Part shown: in pieces, positions 1 to 8,421 of the stretch | Layout: the number at the start of each line of letters is the position of its first letter | Position numbering within the stretch: the stretch's first letter is position 1 | Notes under the pieces: model-generated | Told to the model about the DNA's origin: nothing | Databases searched by the model: none | The model's input: the letters and a program-made list of their open reading frames with translations, nothing else | Source of the DNA: Pelovirga terrestris | Lineage (GTDB): Bacteria; Desulfobacterota; Desulfuromonadia; Desulfuromonadales; Geopsychrobacteraceae | Length of the DNA: 64,000 nt | Assembly: GCF_014773365.1 (NCBI RefSeq) | Contig: NZ_JACWUN010000003.1 | Location: 1-64,000, forward strand | Reading direction: 5' to 3' | Program-made: the position numbers and the translations under genes

Positions 1-2
1 TC

Positions 3-749
3 CACGGCCTAACCCAGGCCTTCCTCAAACGGGGTCTGCCCCGGGCTCTGTTGACCGACAATGGAGCTGCCATGCTCGCCGAGGAGACCCGCCAGGGGCT
101 GGCCAGGCTGGCCATTGAGCACAAGACCACTCTACCGTATTCGCCCTACCAGAACGGCAAGCAGGAGGTGCTTTGGGCGCAACTCGAAGGCCGATTCCTG
201 GAGATGGTGCGCTCAGTCGAACCCCTCACACTGGCCTTTCTCAATCAGGCCGCACAAGCGTTCGTCGAGCAGGATTATCATCGCCGGATCCACCGTGAAA
301 CCAACCAGTCTCCTCTGGAGCGCCTGCTTGACGGTCCTGGGGTCGGTCGCCAGGCTCCCGATCCCGACGTCTTGCGCCAGGCGTTCTGCCGGCAGGTCAG
401 GCGCAGCCAGCGCCGCAGCGATGCGACGGTCACCGTCGATGCGATCCGTTACGAAGTTCCTGCCCGTTTCCGTCATTTGCCGCACCTGTTGCTGCGCTAT
501 CCCGGCTGGGACAAGAGTCGCCTGTGGCTTGTTGATGAACACAGCGGTGTCTTGCTGACCACCCTGCTGCCCCAGGACAAGCAGGCCAACAGTTCCGGTC
601 GCCGTCGAACCCTGACCCCACCATCCGCCGCAACACCCTGTCCCGCTCCGGAACCCGGCATGCCGGCACTACTGAGTCAGTGGCTTGCCGATTATGCCGC
701 CACTGGCTTGCCCCCGGCCTATCTGCCCAAGGAGGAAATCGATGAATGA
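3..749 (+). CDS. DDE transposase/integrase, 5' end outside window
   Basis: Catalyses DNA strand transfer of the transposon. The reading frame is open from the window edge, so the N-terminal DNA-binding part and the first catalytic Asp are not visible. What is visible is the second Asp in LTDNGAA (about nt 48-68), the catalytic Glu in GKQEVLW (about nt 165), and a C-terminal beta-barrel-like region of the Mu-transposase C type with several Arg-rich stretches. The 3' end overlaps the ATPase gene by 8 nt, which suggests translational coupling. Family placement (rve integrase core, TnsB/IstA-like) is confident; the exact IS family is not. No frameshift is seen in the visible part. Confidence 0.85.
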   Translation, partial: HGLTQAFLKRGLPRALLTDNGAAMLAEETRQGLARLAIEHKTTLPYSPYQNGKQEVLWAQLEGRFLEMVRSVEPLTLAFLNQAAQAFVEQDYHRRIHRETNQSPLERLLDGPGVGRQAPDPDVLRQAFCRQVRRSQRRSDATVTVDAIRYEVPARFRHLPHLLLRYPGWDKSRLWLVDEHSGVLLTTLLPQDKQANSSGRRRTLTPPSAATPCPAPEPGMPALLSQWLADYAATGLPPAYLPKEEIDE

Positions 750-1578
750 CGCCACCCTCAGAGCGGTCTACGGGCTGAAATACAATCCCTTCCTGCCGAC
801 CCTTCCACCTCAGGCATTGTGGAGCCTGCCCGGCGCTGAGGCCTTCGCCCTGCGCCTGGAGACGCTGACCATCCACGGCGGGTTCGCCCTGATCACCGGC
901 GAACCCGGTCAGGGTAAAAGTAAAACCTTACACTGGCTGTCCGAGAAGCTCAGGCAGGTGCCGGATCTGTCCATCGGCGTGATGGAGAGACCACAAAGCT
1001 CCATGGCAGACTTCTATCGGGAACTCGGCGACATCTTCGGCGTTCCCTTGAGTCTGGCCAACCGCTATGGGGGCTTCAAGTCGCTGCGCGCCCGTTGGCA
1101 GGCTCATTGCGATTCCACTCTGCACCGGGCGGTGTTGCTCATCGACGAGGCACAGGAAGTCTCCAGCCAATGCCTCACCGAACTGCGCTTGCTGCAGAGT
1201 TCCCGTTTCGACTCCGAGAGCTTACTGTTTACTGTGCTCTGTGGCGATTCGCGCCTGGGTGACCGCTTTCGCTTACCGGAACTGCTCCCGCTGGGCAGTC
1301 GCATCCGCGCACGTTTGCCCCTTGGCCCCCTCGCGCCGGAAACCCTCAAGGAGTATCTTGACTTTGCCCTGACTCAGGCCGGCCATCCGCAACTGATGAC
1401 ACCGGAGTTGATGGAGACTCTGGCCGCCCATGCTGCCGGTAATCTGCGGGTGCTCACCCACATGGCGGCAGAACTGCTGACAACAGCCGCATCTCGTAAT
1501 CTGCCGCGGCTGGATGAACGTCTCTATCTGGAACTGTTCACGCCGACTCCGAAGGCACGGCGAACGGAAAAGAGGTAA
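742..1578 (+). CDS. Transposition AAA ATPase (ExeA/TnsC/IstB-like)
   Basis: Likely the ATP-dependent helper that selects target DNA or activates the transposase. The 278-residue product has Walker A GEPGQGKS (about residues 54-61), Walker B VLLIDEA (about 130-136) and a C-terminal helical lid, the usual plan of the ExeA-type AAA family found beside DDE transposases. I chose ATG 742 because an AAGGAGG-like site lies at 729-735 with good spacing and the family N-terminus (NDATL...YNPF) starts there; an upstream in-frame start at 685 would add 19 atypical residues. The gene is intact. It overlaps the transposase stop by 8 nt. Confidence 0.87.
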   Translation: MNDATLRAVYGLKYNPFLPTLPPQALWSLPGAEAFALRLETLTIHGGFALITGEPGQGKSKTLHWLSEKLRQVPDLSIGVMERPQSSMADFYRELGDIFGVPLSLANRYGGFKSLRARWQAHCDSTLHRAVLLIDEAQEVSSQCLTELRLLQSSRFDSESLLFTVLCGDSRLGDRFRLPELLPLGSRIRARLPLGPLAPETLKEYLDFALTQAGHPQLMTPELMETLAAHAAGNLRVLTHMAAELLTTAASRNLPRLDERLYLELFTPTPKARRTEKR

Positions 1579-1747
1579 TGATGATGAAGAACCTCTGTCT
1601 ACTGATTATGCTGCTGGTCACTCGCTTGAGGATCAGAAAAGGTGAGCCAACCACCAAAAAAACGTCAACAACACCGCTGCCGGGACAGCTTCTGTTACCG
1701 TTTGACGAGACGTCACGACCCGACAACGAACATCACACCTAAACAAC

Positions 1748-1790
1748 GAACAGCCAATCAGCAGCACACAACGCTGCTGATTGGCTGTTC
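1748..1790. repeat. 18-bp perfect inverted repeat, 7-nt loop
   Basis: GAACAGCCAATCAGCAGC (1748-1765) pairs perfectly with 1773-1790 around the loop ACACAAC. No T-run follows on the + strand, so a classic intrinsic terminator is doubtful. It lies between the ATPase gene and the element end and may insulate the transposon or be part of its end structure. Confidence 0.7.
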
Positions 1791-1815
1791 CATCATTTAT
1801 CTTGGTCAAGCTCCG

Positions 1816-1851
1816 TCAATTAGCGTGGTCAGTCATCCCTCAATTACCGTG
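1816..1851 (+). repeat. Two direct repeats near transposon end
   Basis: TCAATTAGCGTG (1816-1827) and TCAATTACCGTG (1840-1851) differ at one base and sit 24 nt apart. Tandem sites like these are typical of TnsB-class transposase binding at element ends. The function is inferred from position only. Confidence 0.6.
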
Positions 1852-2145
1852 TTTACTCTCACTTAGCGACTCCCTCCTGCCAAAATAACGGACCATGGGG
1901 GATTCGAAATTTTGCGCCAATTCATTTCTCAGCAGCGAAATGAAATCGGCAAAGTTTTTATAGCCCAATCGCAACACAAATCTGCCGACGGTCGCATTGC
2001 CCACTCCAGCGCCGCTACTGATCGTGGTAATCGTTTCGTAAGCGAGTTGAGGATATTTCTGCTCCAGATACTCCGCGATTTTTGCTTCACTCGGCGTCAG
2101 TTTTTCAACGTCTCTTATTCTTTCCAGCAGCGATTTGGATTCCAT
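1840..2145 (-). pseudogene. RpiR-family regulator, 3'-truncated by the transposon
   Basis: Only the N-terminal HTH_6 domain of a RpiR/MurR-type regulator remains (about 95 native residues; the family is usually about 280 with a sugar-phosphate-binding SIS domain). Visible are LTPSEAKIAEYL and the recognition-helix region VGNATVGRFVLRLGY. The SIS domain is missing, and the last residues before the stop are encoded by the transposon end. ATG 2145 follows an AAGGTG site. It is divergent from the dcuC-type gene, so it was probably the local regulator. The HTH half might still bind DNA, but ligand control is lost. The insertion explains the truncation; the missing 3' part is not seen elsewhere in the window. 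Confidence 0.8.
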
Positions 2146-2563
2146 ATTTCACCTTGAGAGTCATTGAACAGAAATGGATCAGTCTTAAATCCTTCAGGGC
2201 CTGTATTGCTGACCGAGGCAATCACCTCCCCTGTTGGTTGGTTCATTTTTTCGGTCTCTTTGCTCGCACGATTCTTCCAGAAGACGAGGACTATAAGAGG
2301 CTTGTGCAACAAAGAACATCAATGCAGGACGAGCAGATATCTGTTTAATTTTGGAGGGTTAACATTTAGAGAGAACAACTGATTTTCCGCACCTATGATA
2401 TACAAATCCCTCTCCCATGGGAAGAGATTCCCAGACAAGATTCCCAGAGAAAGACTCGTCCCGCATTTGCATTTCACGCTCAGCAGGTTCTCCCGGAAGG
2501 CCGGCTCGCCGGACAACTCATGCCATAGCCGTAACCCGTAGGCAGATTGTGTATACAAAAATA
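2146..2563. other. Long intergenic stretch, no gene recognised
   Basis: Between the broken regulator and the DcuC promoter. Short open frames exist on both strands, but none has a ribosome binding site plus a recognisable sequence. A near-palindrome around CTCCCATGGGAAG sits at about 2411-2425. I see no known element. Confidence 0.5.
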
Positions 2564-2597
2564 TTGACAAAGACGCTAGTTGGTAATATTTTACCAA
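2550..2597 (+). promoter_or_regulatory. Promoter with overlapping palindromic operator for the DcuC gene
   Basis: TTGACA (2564-2569), a 17-nt spacer and TATTTT (2587-2592) form a good sigma-70-type promoter. The -10 box lies inside the 18-bp palindrome TTGGTAA-TATT-TTACCAA (2580-2597), and an 8-bp palindrome TGTATACA (2550-2557) lies just upstream of the -35. The arrangement suggests repression. The truncated RpiR regulator next door is the obvious candidate binder, but this is inference; GntR-family proteins also use such sites. Confidence 0.65.
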
Positions 2598-2779
2598 AAA
2601 AACATGGATCTTGGTAGTTTGTTATCATTTATCTGGTTACCGTTCATTCAGAGAGCAACAGCGCGGCGGTCGCAAATTGGCATTGTCGCTCTAACTGTCC
2701 GGTGATTTCAAAAATGGACTAACTCGTGCTTCGGTCGAGATCGGTGCTCACATGCACCCCTAATCAAAGGAGAATAACA

Positions 2780-4150
2780 ATGGTAGGGTTCCTGATTGGT
2801 TTGCTGGTAACGATCTGCGTCGGTTGGTTGATTATCAAGAAATATCAACCTCATACGGTCCTTCTTCTGGGCGGTTTAACGCTGCTTGGTCTCACGGTTT
2901 TAATCGCCCCTGAAACAAGCATTTTATTCAAAGATGCGAAGTCTACCGGCTGGATCGGCTTCGACCTGTTTGACTATGTCAAAAACACCATGTCCTATCG
3001 CGCCGCGGGTCTGGGGCTTATCATCATGGCGGCCGGCGGTTTTGCCAAGTACATGGATGAGATCGGGGCAACCAATGCCATGGTTTCCGTCTGTATCAAG
3101 CCCCTGCAGTTATTTCACGCTCCCTATGTCGTGCTTGCTCTGGGGTATGTTGTCGGCCAGATTATGAATATATTCATCCCCAGTGCTGCCGGGCTGGCGA
3201 TGCTGCTTCTGGTCACCTTCTACCCGACGCTGGTGAGATTGGGAGTCAGCAGAAAAGCCGCAGCAGCGATGATCGGCACGACGGCGGTACTGGATCTCGG
3301 CCCGGCAAGTGGCGCGTCGAACATGGCAGCCAAAACAGCAGGACTTGATGTTGCGGTCTACTTCGCCTCGTATCAGGTGCCGGTTGCTGTATTTTCCATC
3401 ATTACCATTTCCGTTCTTACCTATTTTACTGCCCGCTATTTTGATAATAAGGAAGGGCATGTCGCCACCGTAACCGCGTCATCGGCCCCCGAGGGTCAGC
3501 AGCTCGAAGCCCCCTCGAAACTTTACGCAATCCTCCCGCTGCTGCCGCTTACGCTGATTCTCATCTTCAGCAAGCTGCTGGTCAGCTCGATTAAATTAGA
3601 TGTGGTTACCGCGATGATTATCGGCGTGTTTGTCGGCATGCTGTTTGAGGTGATCCGGACCAGAGATTTCAAATCCATCTTCAAGGGAGTTATGGCCTTT
3701 TTCGATGGCATGGGGCATATGTTTGCACGTATCGTCTCCCTGATTATCTGTGCGGAAACCTTTGCTGCCGGTCTTAAAACCATAGGGGCTGTCGGTTTCC
3801 TGACCACTTCGGCGCAAAATGCAGGGCTGGGCTTCACGATTATGACGTTGCTGTTGTGCGCAATTGTGGCTGCGGTTGCGATTCTGACCGGCTCCGGTAA
3901 CGCGGCGTTCTTTTCCTTCGGCAATCTCGCTCCCGACATGTCCGCCAAGTTCGGTGCCGAAGCGGTCAGCATGTTGCTGCCGATGCAACTTACCGCCGGT
4001 CTGGCGCGCTCCATATCGCCGGTTGCGGGAGTAATCATTGCGGTCAGCGACGCCGGCCAATGTTCACCGATCGACATCGTCAAGAGAACGGCAATCCCGG
4101 TATTGGGTGGGATTGTCATTACTCTCCTGGTTAGTGTCTTTTTTGTCTGA
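2780..4150 (+). CDS. dcuC: C4-dicarboxylate carrier, DcuC family
   Basis: Inner-membrane transporter of the DcuC family, known for anaerobic exchange or efflux of succinate, fumarate, malate or aspartate. The 456-residue product is almost entirely hydrophobic, with about 12 predicted membrane segments; conserved-looking loops are GGFAKYMDEIGATN and the paired glycine-rich motifs PASGASNMAAK and TGSGNAAFFSFGN. I chose ATG 2780 because AAAGGAGA (2766-2773) sits directly upstream. The gene follows a promoter-palindrome and precedes two M20 peptidases, so it may take up or exchange the acidic amino acid or dicarboxylate released by them. The substrate is not readable from sequence. Intact. Confidence 0.85.
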   Translation: MVGFLIGLLVTICVGWLIIKKYQPHTVLLLGGLTLLGLTVLIAPETSILFKDAKSTGWIGFDLFDYVKNTMSYRAAGLGLIIMAAGGFAKYMDEIGATNAMVSVCIKPLQLFHAPYVVLALGYVVGQIMNIFIPSAAGLAMLLLVTFYPTLVRLGVSRKAAAAMIGTTAVLDLGPASGASNMAAKTAGLDVAVYFASYQVPVAVFSIITISVLTYFTARYFDNKEGHVATVTASSAPEGQQLEAPSKLYAILPLLPLTLILIFSKLLVSSIKLDVVTAMIIGVFVGMLFEVIRTRDFKSIFKGVMAFFDGMGHMFARIVSLIICAETFAAGLKTIGAVGFLTTSAQNAGLGFTIMTLLLCAIVAAVAILTGSGNAAFFSFGNLAPDMSAKFGAEAVSMLLPMQLTAGLARSISPVAGVIIAVSDAGQCSPIDIVKRTAIPVLGGIVITLLVSVFFV

Positions 4151-4296
4151 AGCGGCGAGGGCAACTAGCGATACCGATGGCGGAAGCGTAGCCGGTCACT
4201 CTGGTCACGGGCTACATTCAGTTCCAACAGCCAAATTCCAGGAACGGAGACCGACAACAATGATCAGCCTCAACTCTTGCAAAAATGGTGGATAGC

Positions 4297-5574
4297 ATGA
4301 CAAATAAAGCATCAAAGAAAAATGAATATCAGGTTTCAAAGGCCGTTCGCGATACCTTTGCTGATCTGGGCGCTAATCCAGAGGTCAATGCCGCGCTTGA
4401 GTTCATAAAAGCCGACCATGTCCATACCTTGAACGAGCAGAAGGAAATCTGCGCTATTTCAGCCCCCACATTTGAAGAAAAGTCGCGGGCCGAAGATTAC
4501 CTGCGACGCTTTAAGGAGTTGGGCCTGGACGAGACTCGGCTCGATGCCATCGGCAATGTCCTAGGCATGCTCAAAGGCTGCGCTGAAGCCCCCAAGCTTG
4601 TTGTTGCCGCTCACCTGGATACCGTCTTCCCTGCGGGAACCGATACCAAAGTCGTTGAAAAAGAAGGGATCTTTCATGCGCCCGGCATTGCCGACGACAC
4701 TCGCGGACTGGCCGAAATTCTCGGTATCATCAGAACCTTGAAACAGAGTCAGATCCAACTTCTGGGCGACATTCTCTTTGTCGGCAATGTCGGTGAAGAA
4801 GGCCTGGGTGATCTTAGGGGAACCAAGCAGTTGTTCAATGATTTCAAGGATATCGATGGATTCATTACGATCGATGGTACGGGGGTTGGGTCGATCACCT
4901 ATCGGGCCACAGGAAGCCACCGTTACCGAGTCACATTCAAGGGCCCCGGAGGTCACAGCTACCTCAATTTCGGGTTACCAAGCGCCATCCATGCCGCCGG
5001 CAGAGCGATCGCTCTTTTAGCAGACCTAAGCCCTCCCAAGGATCCGCTCACAACCTTCACCGTTGGGACCATCAACGGAGGCACATCGGTAAATACCATT
5101 GCGGCTCAAGCTGAAATGCTTATCGACATCCGTTCCAACGGCAGAGAAGAGTTGCTACAGCTGGGTTCTGATATTTTGTCCATTATCAAAGCTGCTGCCG
5201 CTCAGGAAAACACACACTGTAACAGCGATCAATTAACAGTTGACATTGAACTCCTCGGTGATCGACCCGCAGGTTTTCAATCGCCGGACGAACCGATTGT
5301 TCAGGCCGCTTATGCGGCAGGAAAACTGCTCGGCATCAATTCACAACTCGGAAACCCAGGCAGCACGGACGCCAACATACCGATCAGTCTCGGCATCCCC
5401 GCCATCTCCATTGGCAGGGGAGGAACCTCAGGGAACATTCATACCACAAACGAATGGTTTGATCCGACAGGCGCTTATCTAGGTCCACAGAAAACATTAT
5501 TAACGATTCTCGCTCTCGTCGGCGTCAAAGGAACCTGTCCTCCTCTACTGAAAAAATCTGCTGCAAACGTTTAA
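4297..5574 (+). CDS. M20 family metallopeptidase (PepT/ArgE-like)
   Basis: Predicted cytoplasmic two-metal hydrolase that cleaves di- or tripeptides or N-acyl amino acids. The 425-residue product has the M20 signature: metal-binding His-x-Asp in AAHLDTV, bridging Asp in GIADDTRG, the Glu-Glu pair in VGEEGLGD, and a C-terminal metal His in NIHTTNEW. A lid/dimerisation domain (around SHRYRVTFKGPGGHSY) sits between. ATG 4297 is preferred over 4285 because GGTGG lies just before it. It is 146 nt downstream of dcuC on the same strand and probably cotranscribed. The true substrate is unknown; PepT-like is the closest resemblance I can give. Confidence 0.8.
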   Translation: MTNKASKKNEYQVSKAVRDTFADLGANPEVNAALEFIKADHVHTLNEQKEICAISAPTFEEKSRAEDYLRRFKELGLDETRLDAIGNVLGMLKGCAEAPKLVVAAHLDTVFPAGTDTKVVEKEGIFHAPGIADDTRGLAEILGIIRTLKQSQIQLLGDILFVGNVGEEGLGDLRGTKQLFNDFKDIDGFITIDGTGVGSITYRATGSHRYRVTFKGPGGHSYLNFGLPSAIHAAGRAIALLADLSPPKDPLTTFTVGTINGGTSVNTIAAQAEMLIDIRSNGREELLQLGSDILSIIKAAAAQENTHCNSDQLTVDIELLGDRPAGFQSPDEPIVQAAYAAGKLLGINSQLGNPGSTDANIPISLGIPAISIGRGGTSGNIHTTNEWFDPTGAYLGPQKTLLTILALVGVKGTCPPLLKKSAANV

Positions 5575-5644
5575 ACGCAGCAATCACCCCCTTTGTTCGA
5601 CTATAATTGCCACCTATAATTGAACATTTATAAAAGAAGAAGCC

Positions 5645-6781
5645 ATGTTTACATTAGATAGATTTAGGGATGATATTCAGTTCCTTGTCAATATCGACAG
5701 CGGGACCCATTGCCGAGAAGGTGTCAATAAGCTTGGCCGGTGGTTTGCCGACCGGTTTTCTCGTATAGGATGGGACATTGACTGGTTCGAGCCGGCACCC
5801 GAATATGGCAAAAGTTTTTTGGCGTATTCCGGGGACAAGAACGCATTTGATTTATTGATTTTATGCCACCTGGATACCGTGTTCCCGGAAGGCGAAGCGA
5901 AAGCGCGGCCGTTTTCAGAAGATCAGGCGCGGATGTACGGTCCCGGCGTGGCGGATATGAAATCCGGATGCCTGTTTACCTGGTACGCTATCAAGGAGCT
6001 TCTGGATAAAGGGCAACTGAGCGGCAATGTAGCTGTGTTCTATAACGGCGAACACGAAATCAGCTGCCCGCATATTCGGCCTGTCATCGAAGAGCTTTCG
6101 CAGAAGGCAAAAGCGGTCATCTCTGCGGAATCAGCAAGGGTCAACGGGGCATACGTAAAGCAGCGAAAAGGGATCGGCAGATACCGAATCGAGTTCCATG
6201 GCAAAGGGGCCCATGCCGGGAACAATCCCTTTGAAGGGGAGTGTGCCATTACCGAGGCGGCCCACTGGACGCTTTTTCTGCGCGAATTCTGCGATCAGGA
6301 CAAAGGAATCTACGTCAACCCGGGGATTATTTCCGGCGGGATGTCGCAGAACTCGATTCCGCATTTTGCCGAACTGGCGATCGACACCAGATTTGATGCG
6401 TTGGAAGAAGGCGAACGCATAGAGCGCCTTATCAGGGAAAAGGCGGAACGGCCGTTCAACCCGCAGATCAAGGTTCAGGTGAAGGGTAAAATCATGCGTC
6501 CGCCTATGGTTCCCAACGCCAGAACTGAAGAACTCTGCTCCTCGATTGAAAAGATCGGCGAACGCCACGGAGTAGATGTTCATTGGGCCTTTGCTGGCGG
6601 AGGCTCCGATGCCTCTTTTGCCTCGCCTTTCGGCATACCAACCCTTTGTGGACTGGCCGCTGTCGGTGGCAAACTACACAGCAAGGATGAATACCTAGAA
6701 AAGAGCGACCTGGAAGAAAGGTACAAGGTGTTTCGGGATATTGTGTTAGAAATTTCTACCAACAATCCTGCTGATATTTGA
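5645..6781 (+). CDS. M20 family metallopeptidase (carboxypeptidase G2-like)
   Basis: Predicted zinc-dependent hydrolase related to glutamate carboxypeptidase/CPG2. In 378 residues it keeps all five expected metal ligands: His in CHLDTVFP, Asp in GVADMKSG, Glu in GEHEIS, Glu in SAESARVNG, and His in LHSKDEY. The residue that should be the general-base Glu, the first Glu of the usual DEE triad, appears as His (E-H-E). That may alter or abolish catalysis, or the alignment may be shifted by one. It starts 70 nt after the other peptidase; AAGAAG precedes ATG 5645. Together with DcuC it forms a small catabolic operon for acidic peptides or acyl amino acids (inference). Confidence 0.8.
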   Translation: MFTLDRFRDDIQFLVNIDSGTHCREGVNKLGRWFADRFSRIGWDIDWFEPAPEYGKSFLAYSGDKNAFDLLILCHLDTVFPEGEAKARPFSEDQARMYGPGVADMKSGCLFTWYAIKELLDKGQLSGNVAVFYNGEHEISCPHIRPVIEELSQKAKAVISAESARVNGAYVKQRKGIGRYRIEFHGKGAHAGNNPFEGECAITEAAHWTLFLREFCDQDKGIYVNPGIISGGMSQNSIPHFAELAIDTRFDALEEGERIERLIREKAERPFNPQIKVQVKGKIMRPPMVPNARTEELCSSIEKIGERHGVDVHWAFAGGGSDASFASPFGIPTLCGLAAVGGKLHSKDEYLEKSDLEERYKVFRDIVLEISTNNPADI

Positions 6782-6931
6782 CCTGTTCGTTTCTGGATCT
6801 CGAAGTCTAACATGCCCCCTCGGAAAACCGGGATGCTGATATCCTCAATCAGAGGCTGTATTCTTGTCTTCTCTCCGTCATTTAATTTGATGGCGTCTCC
6901 ATGAGGTGGTCAACAAAACCTTCCTATAACT

Positions 6932-6997
6932 CCTGCATCATAAGAAACGCCCACGATTTGGTATCCGTAGGCGTTTCGTGTTCTATGGTTGGTGGTA
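6932..6997 (-). repeat. Dispersed repeat, partial copy (hairpin part)
   Basis: The reverse complement of this stretch matches 27721-27784: a shared CCACCA start, ACACGAAACGCC, a GATACCA loop region, GTGGGCGTTT and TTATGATGCAGG. It contains a stem GAAACGCC (6944-6951)/GGCGTTTC (6970-6977). The rest of the 317-nt gap 6782-7098 holds nothing I can name. Confidence 0.7.
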
Positions 6998-7098
6998 ATA
7001 AAATCAAGCCTCGCCCAAGAAAATTTGGAACCTTTCCGCTTCGGCACCTTGGGGCCAACATTCCCAAGAAGATCAATTTCTGTCAATTCACCAGCAGG

Positions 7099-7413
7099 CT
7101 AAGCTCTTTGCAGATGCTGATAATCCTGAATCGACTCAAGCTCTTCCTCTTCTACTTGACGGGCTCGGTAGAGATCCCAACGCATTTGCAAATTGAGCCA
7201 AAAATCAGCACTCATGCCGAAGAACTTAGCCAGTCGCAAGGCCGTGCTGGGTGTAACTCCACGCTTCTGGTTTACTAATTCATTGACACGCTGGAATGGC
7301 ACATGGATGGCTGCAGCCAAATCTTTCTGGCTGATCGACATCGGCAACAAGAACTCCTCGCGGAGCATTTCGCCAGGATGAGTTGGTGGCCTGTTGGTTG
7401 GAATACGTACCAT
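7099..7413 (-). CDS. higA: HigA-family antitoxin
   Basis: Antitoxin and autoregulator of a HigBA toxin-antitoxin pair. The 104-residue protein has an XRE-type helix-turn-helix (ISQKDLAAAIHVPFQRVNELVNQ..., about residues 27-60) and the HigA hallmark PPTHPGEMLREEF near the N-terminus plus FWLNLQ. ATG 7413 follows AAGGAG. It lies 10 nt downstream of the toxin gene, the inverted toxin-first order typical of hig loci. It is expected to bind HigB and repress the shared promoter. Intact. Confidence 0.93.
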   Translation of the reverse strand: MVRIPTNRPPTHPGEMLREEFLLPMSISQKDLAAAIHVPFQRVNELVNQKRGVTPSTALRLAKFFGMSADFWLNLQMRWDLYRARQVEEEELESIQDYQHLQRA

Positions 7414-7423
7414 AATAAACTCC

Positions 7424-7717
7424 TTAGTGATAATCGGTTATTTCCACCTGTTTCGGCCCGGCATCTGACCAGACAAAGCAGATCCGATATTGATCATTGA
7501 TTCGGATGCTGTGCTGTCCTTTGCGATCACGGCCTAAAGCTTCAAGTCGGTTGCCTGGTGGAACTCTCAACTCATCCAACATGGTTACCGAATCGACTTG
7601 GTCGAGTTTGCGTGTGGCAACCTTCCAAAGCATTCTGGGACAGGATTTTCGGGCCTCCTTGGAGGAAACACCGTTGAAGATGTCTTCAGTCGCTTTATCT
7701 TTGAACGAGACAATCAT
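7424..7717 (-). CDS. higB: HigB/RelE-family toxin
   Basis: Predicted ribosome-dependent mRNA interferase of 97 residues. The HigB pattern is visible: IVSFKDKATEDIFNG at the N-terminus, the central ARRKL-like segment ATRKLDQVD, LRVPPGNRLEAL, and the C-terminal INDQYRICFVW with an Arg-rich active surface. It precedes higA by 10 nt. Full length for the family, no damage seen. The first of five toxin-antitoxin pairs in this 5-kb island. Confidence 0.93.
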   Translation of the reverse strand: MIVSFKDKATEDIFNGVSSKEARKSCPRMLWKVATRKLDQVDSVTMLDELRVPPGNRLEALGRDRKGQHSIRINDQYRICFVWSDAGPKQVEITDYH

Positions 7718-7901
7718 GAAAAAACGGTATCACGGTTGTCATGCTATCGCAAGTTATTTTTGGATTGATGTGGCGCGGTATCAAATGTCGTAAGTTTGGA
7801 TTGGCAGCCCTGTCCATTACTGCCCGAAAAGTTGTTTCACTAAATCTGGGTGGATTCCATACATTGGAAATAACCTTTTCTCGTATTTACTGGGTTAAAA
7901 G

Positions 7902-7934
7902 AAAACCCCGCCTGGATCGCCGAGCGGGGTTTTT
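7902..7934. terminator. Bidirectional intrinsic terminator
   Basis: AAAACCCCGC (7902-7911) pairs with GCGGGGTTTT (7924-7933), with T-rich tracts on both strands. It ends the leftward transcript of the membrane protein at 7984-8385. Its 22-nt core recurs in inverse orientation at 22997-23018. Confidence 0.85.
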
Positions 7935-7983
7935 CTGTTCCTTATGGTCGTGATTTAATCTCATAGCCCGCCACTCCACGAAT

Positions 7984-8385
7984 CTATTCCCAGCGACCGT
8001 CACGCCGGCGACGCAGTTCGATATCGATCGACTCAACCCGTCCTCGATCACTGATAAATGAACTAAGTAGCAGGCTGACGAGGCTGATAATAAGCGATCC
8101 GAGCAGGGCAGAGCCGAATCCGTCTACTAAGAGGCCCCCTGCAACACCCGAAGTCATCAGCAACAATAGAGCATTGATCACAAAAGTAAATAAGCCGAGG
8201 GTTAACACATTTATCGGCAGGGTCAGGATTAACAGGATGGGTCGGAAAAATGCGTTGAGAATACCCAGCACCATGGCGGCAATGAGAGCAGAGCCGTAAC
8301 CATCAACATGAATACCCTCAAAGAGGTGGGCGGCCACCATAATAGCAATAGATAGAATAAGCCACCGAAGTAAAAGTCCCTTCAT
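7984..8385 (-). CDS. Four-helix membrane protein, phage holin family 4 / YvlD-like
   Basis: A 133-residue hydrophobic protein with about four membrane segments (LLLRWLILSIAIMVAAHLF, IAAMVLGILNAFF, a third with LTLPINVLTLGLF, and SALLGSLIISLVSLLL) and a charged Arg-rich tail (ELRRRRDGR). The motif NAFFRPILLILTLPINVLTLGLF marks the DUF360/YvlD-type family annotated as phage holin superfamily 4; real lytic function is not established for it. AGGAGTGG precedes ATG 8385. It sits inside the toxin-antitoxin island, 36 nt after the parE stop, and could be read with parDE. Confidence 0.85.
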   Translation of the reverse strand: MKGLLLRWLILSIAIMVAAHLFEGIHVDGYGSALIAAMVLGILNAFFRPILLILTLPINVLTLGLFTFVINALLLLMTSGVAGGLLVDGFGSALLGSLIISLVSLLLSSFISDRGRVESIDIELRRRRDGRWE

Positions 8386-8421
8386 ATGTAAACCACTCCT
8401 TCACCACTCTGAAAAATGCAT

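Larger units (their letters stand above)
1..1861 (+). mobile_element. Right part of a two-gene DDE transposon (transposase + AAA ATPase)
   Basis: The window opens inside a transposon whose left end lies outside. It holds the 3' part of a DDE transposase, an overlapping AAA ATPase gene, an 18-bp perfect hairpin (1748-1790) and two 12-nt direct repeats (1816-1827 and 1840-1851). These repeats look like transposase-binding sites near an element end. I place the end at about 1861, where reading inward gives 5'-TGAGAG; this is an inference. Just beyond it a RpiR-type regulator is cut off. The gene pair resembles the TnsB/TnsC or IstA/IstB logic: a catalytic integrase plus a target-selecting ATPase. 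Confidence 0.75.

Noticed and set aside
685-742. Earlier start for the transposition ATPase
   Set aside because: The added residues are not family-like, and a strong ribosome binding site serves ATG 742.
6932-6997. tRNA or other structured RNA gene
   Set aside because: The stem resembles part of a dispersed repeat; no cloverleaf, T-loop or anticodon arm can be drawn.
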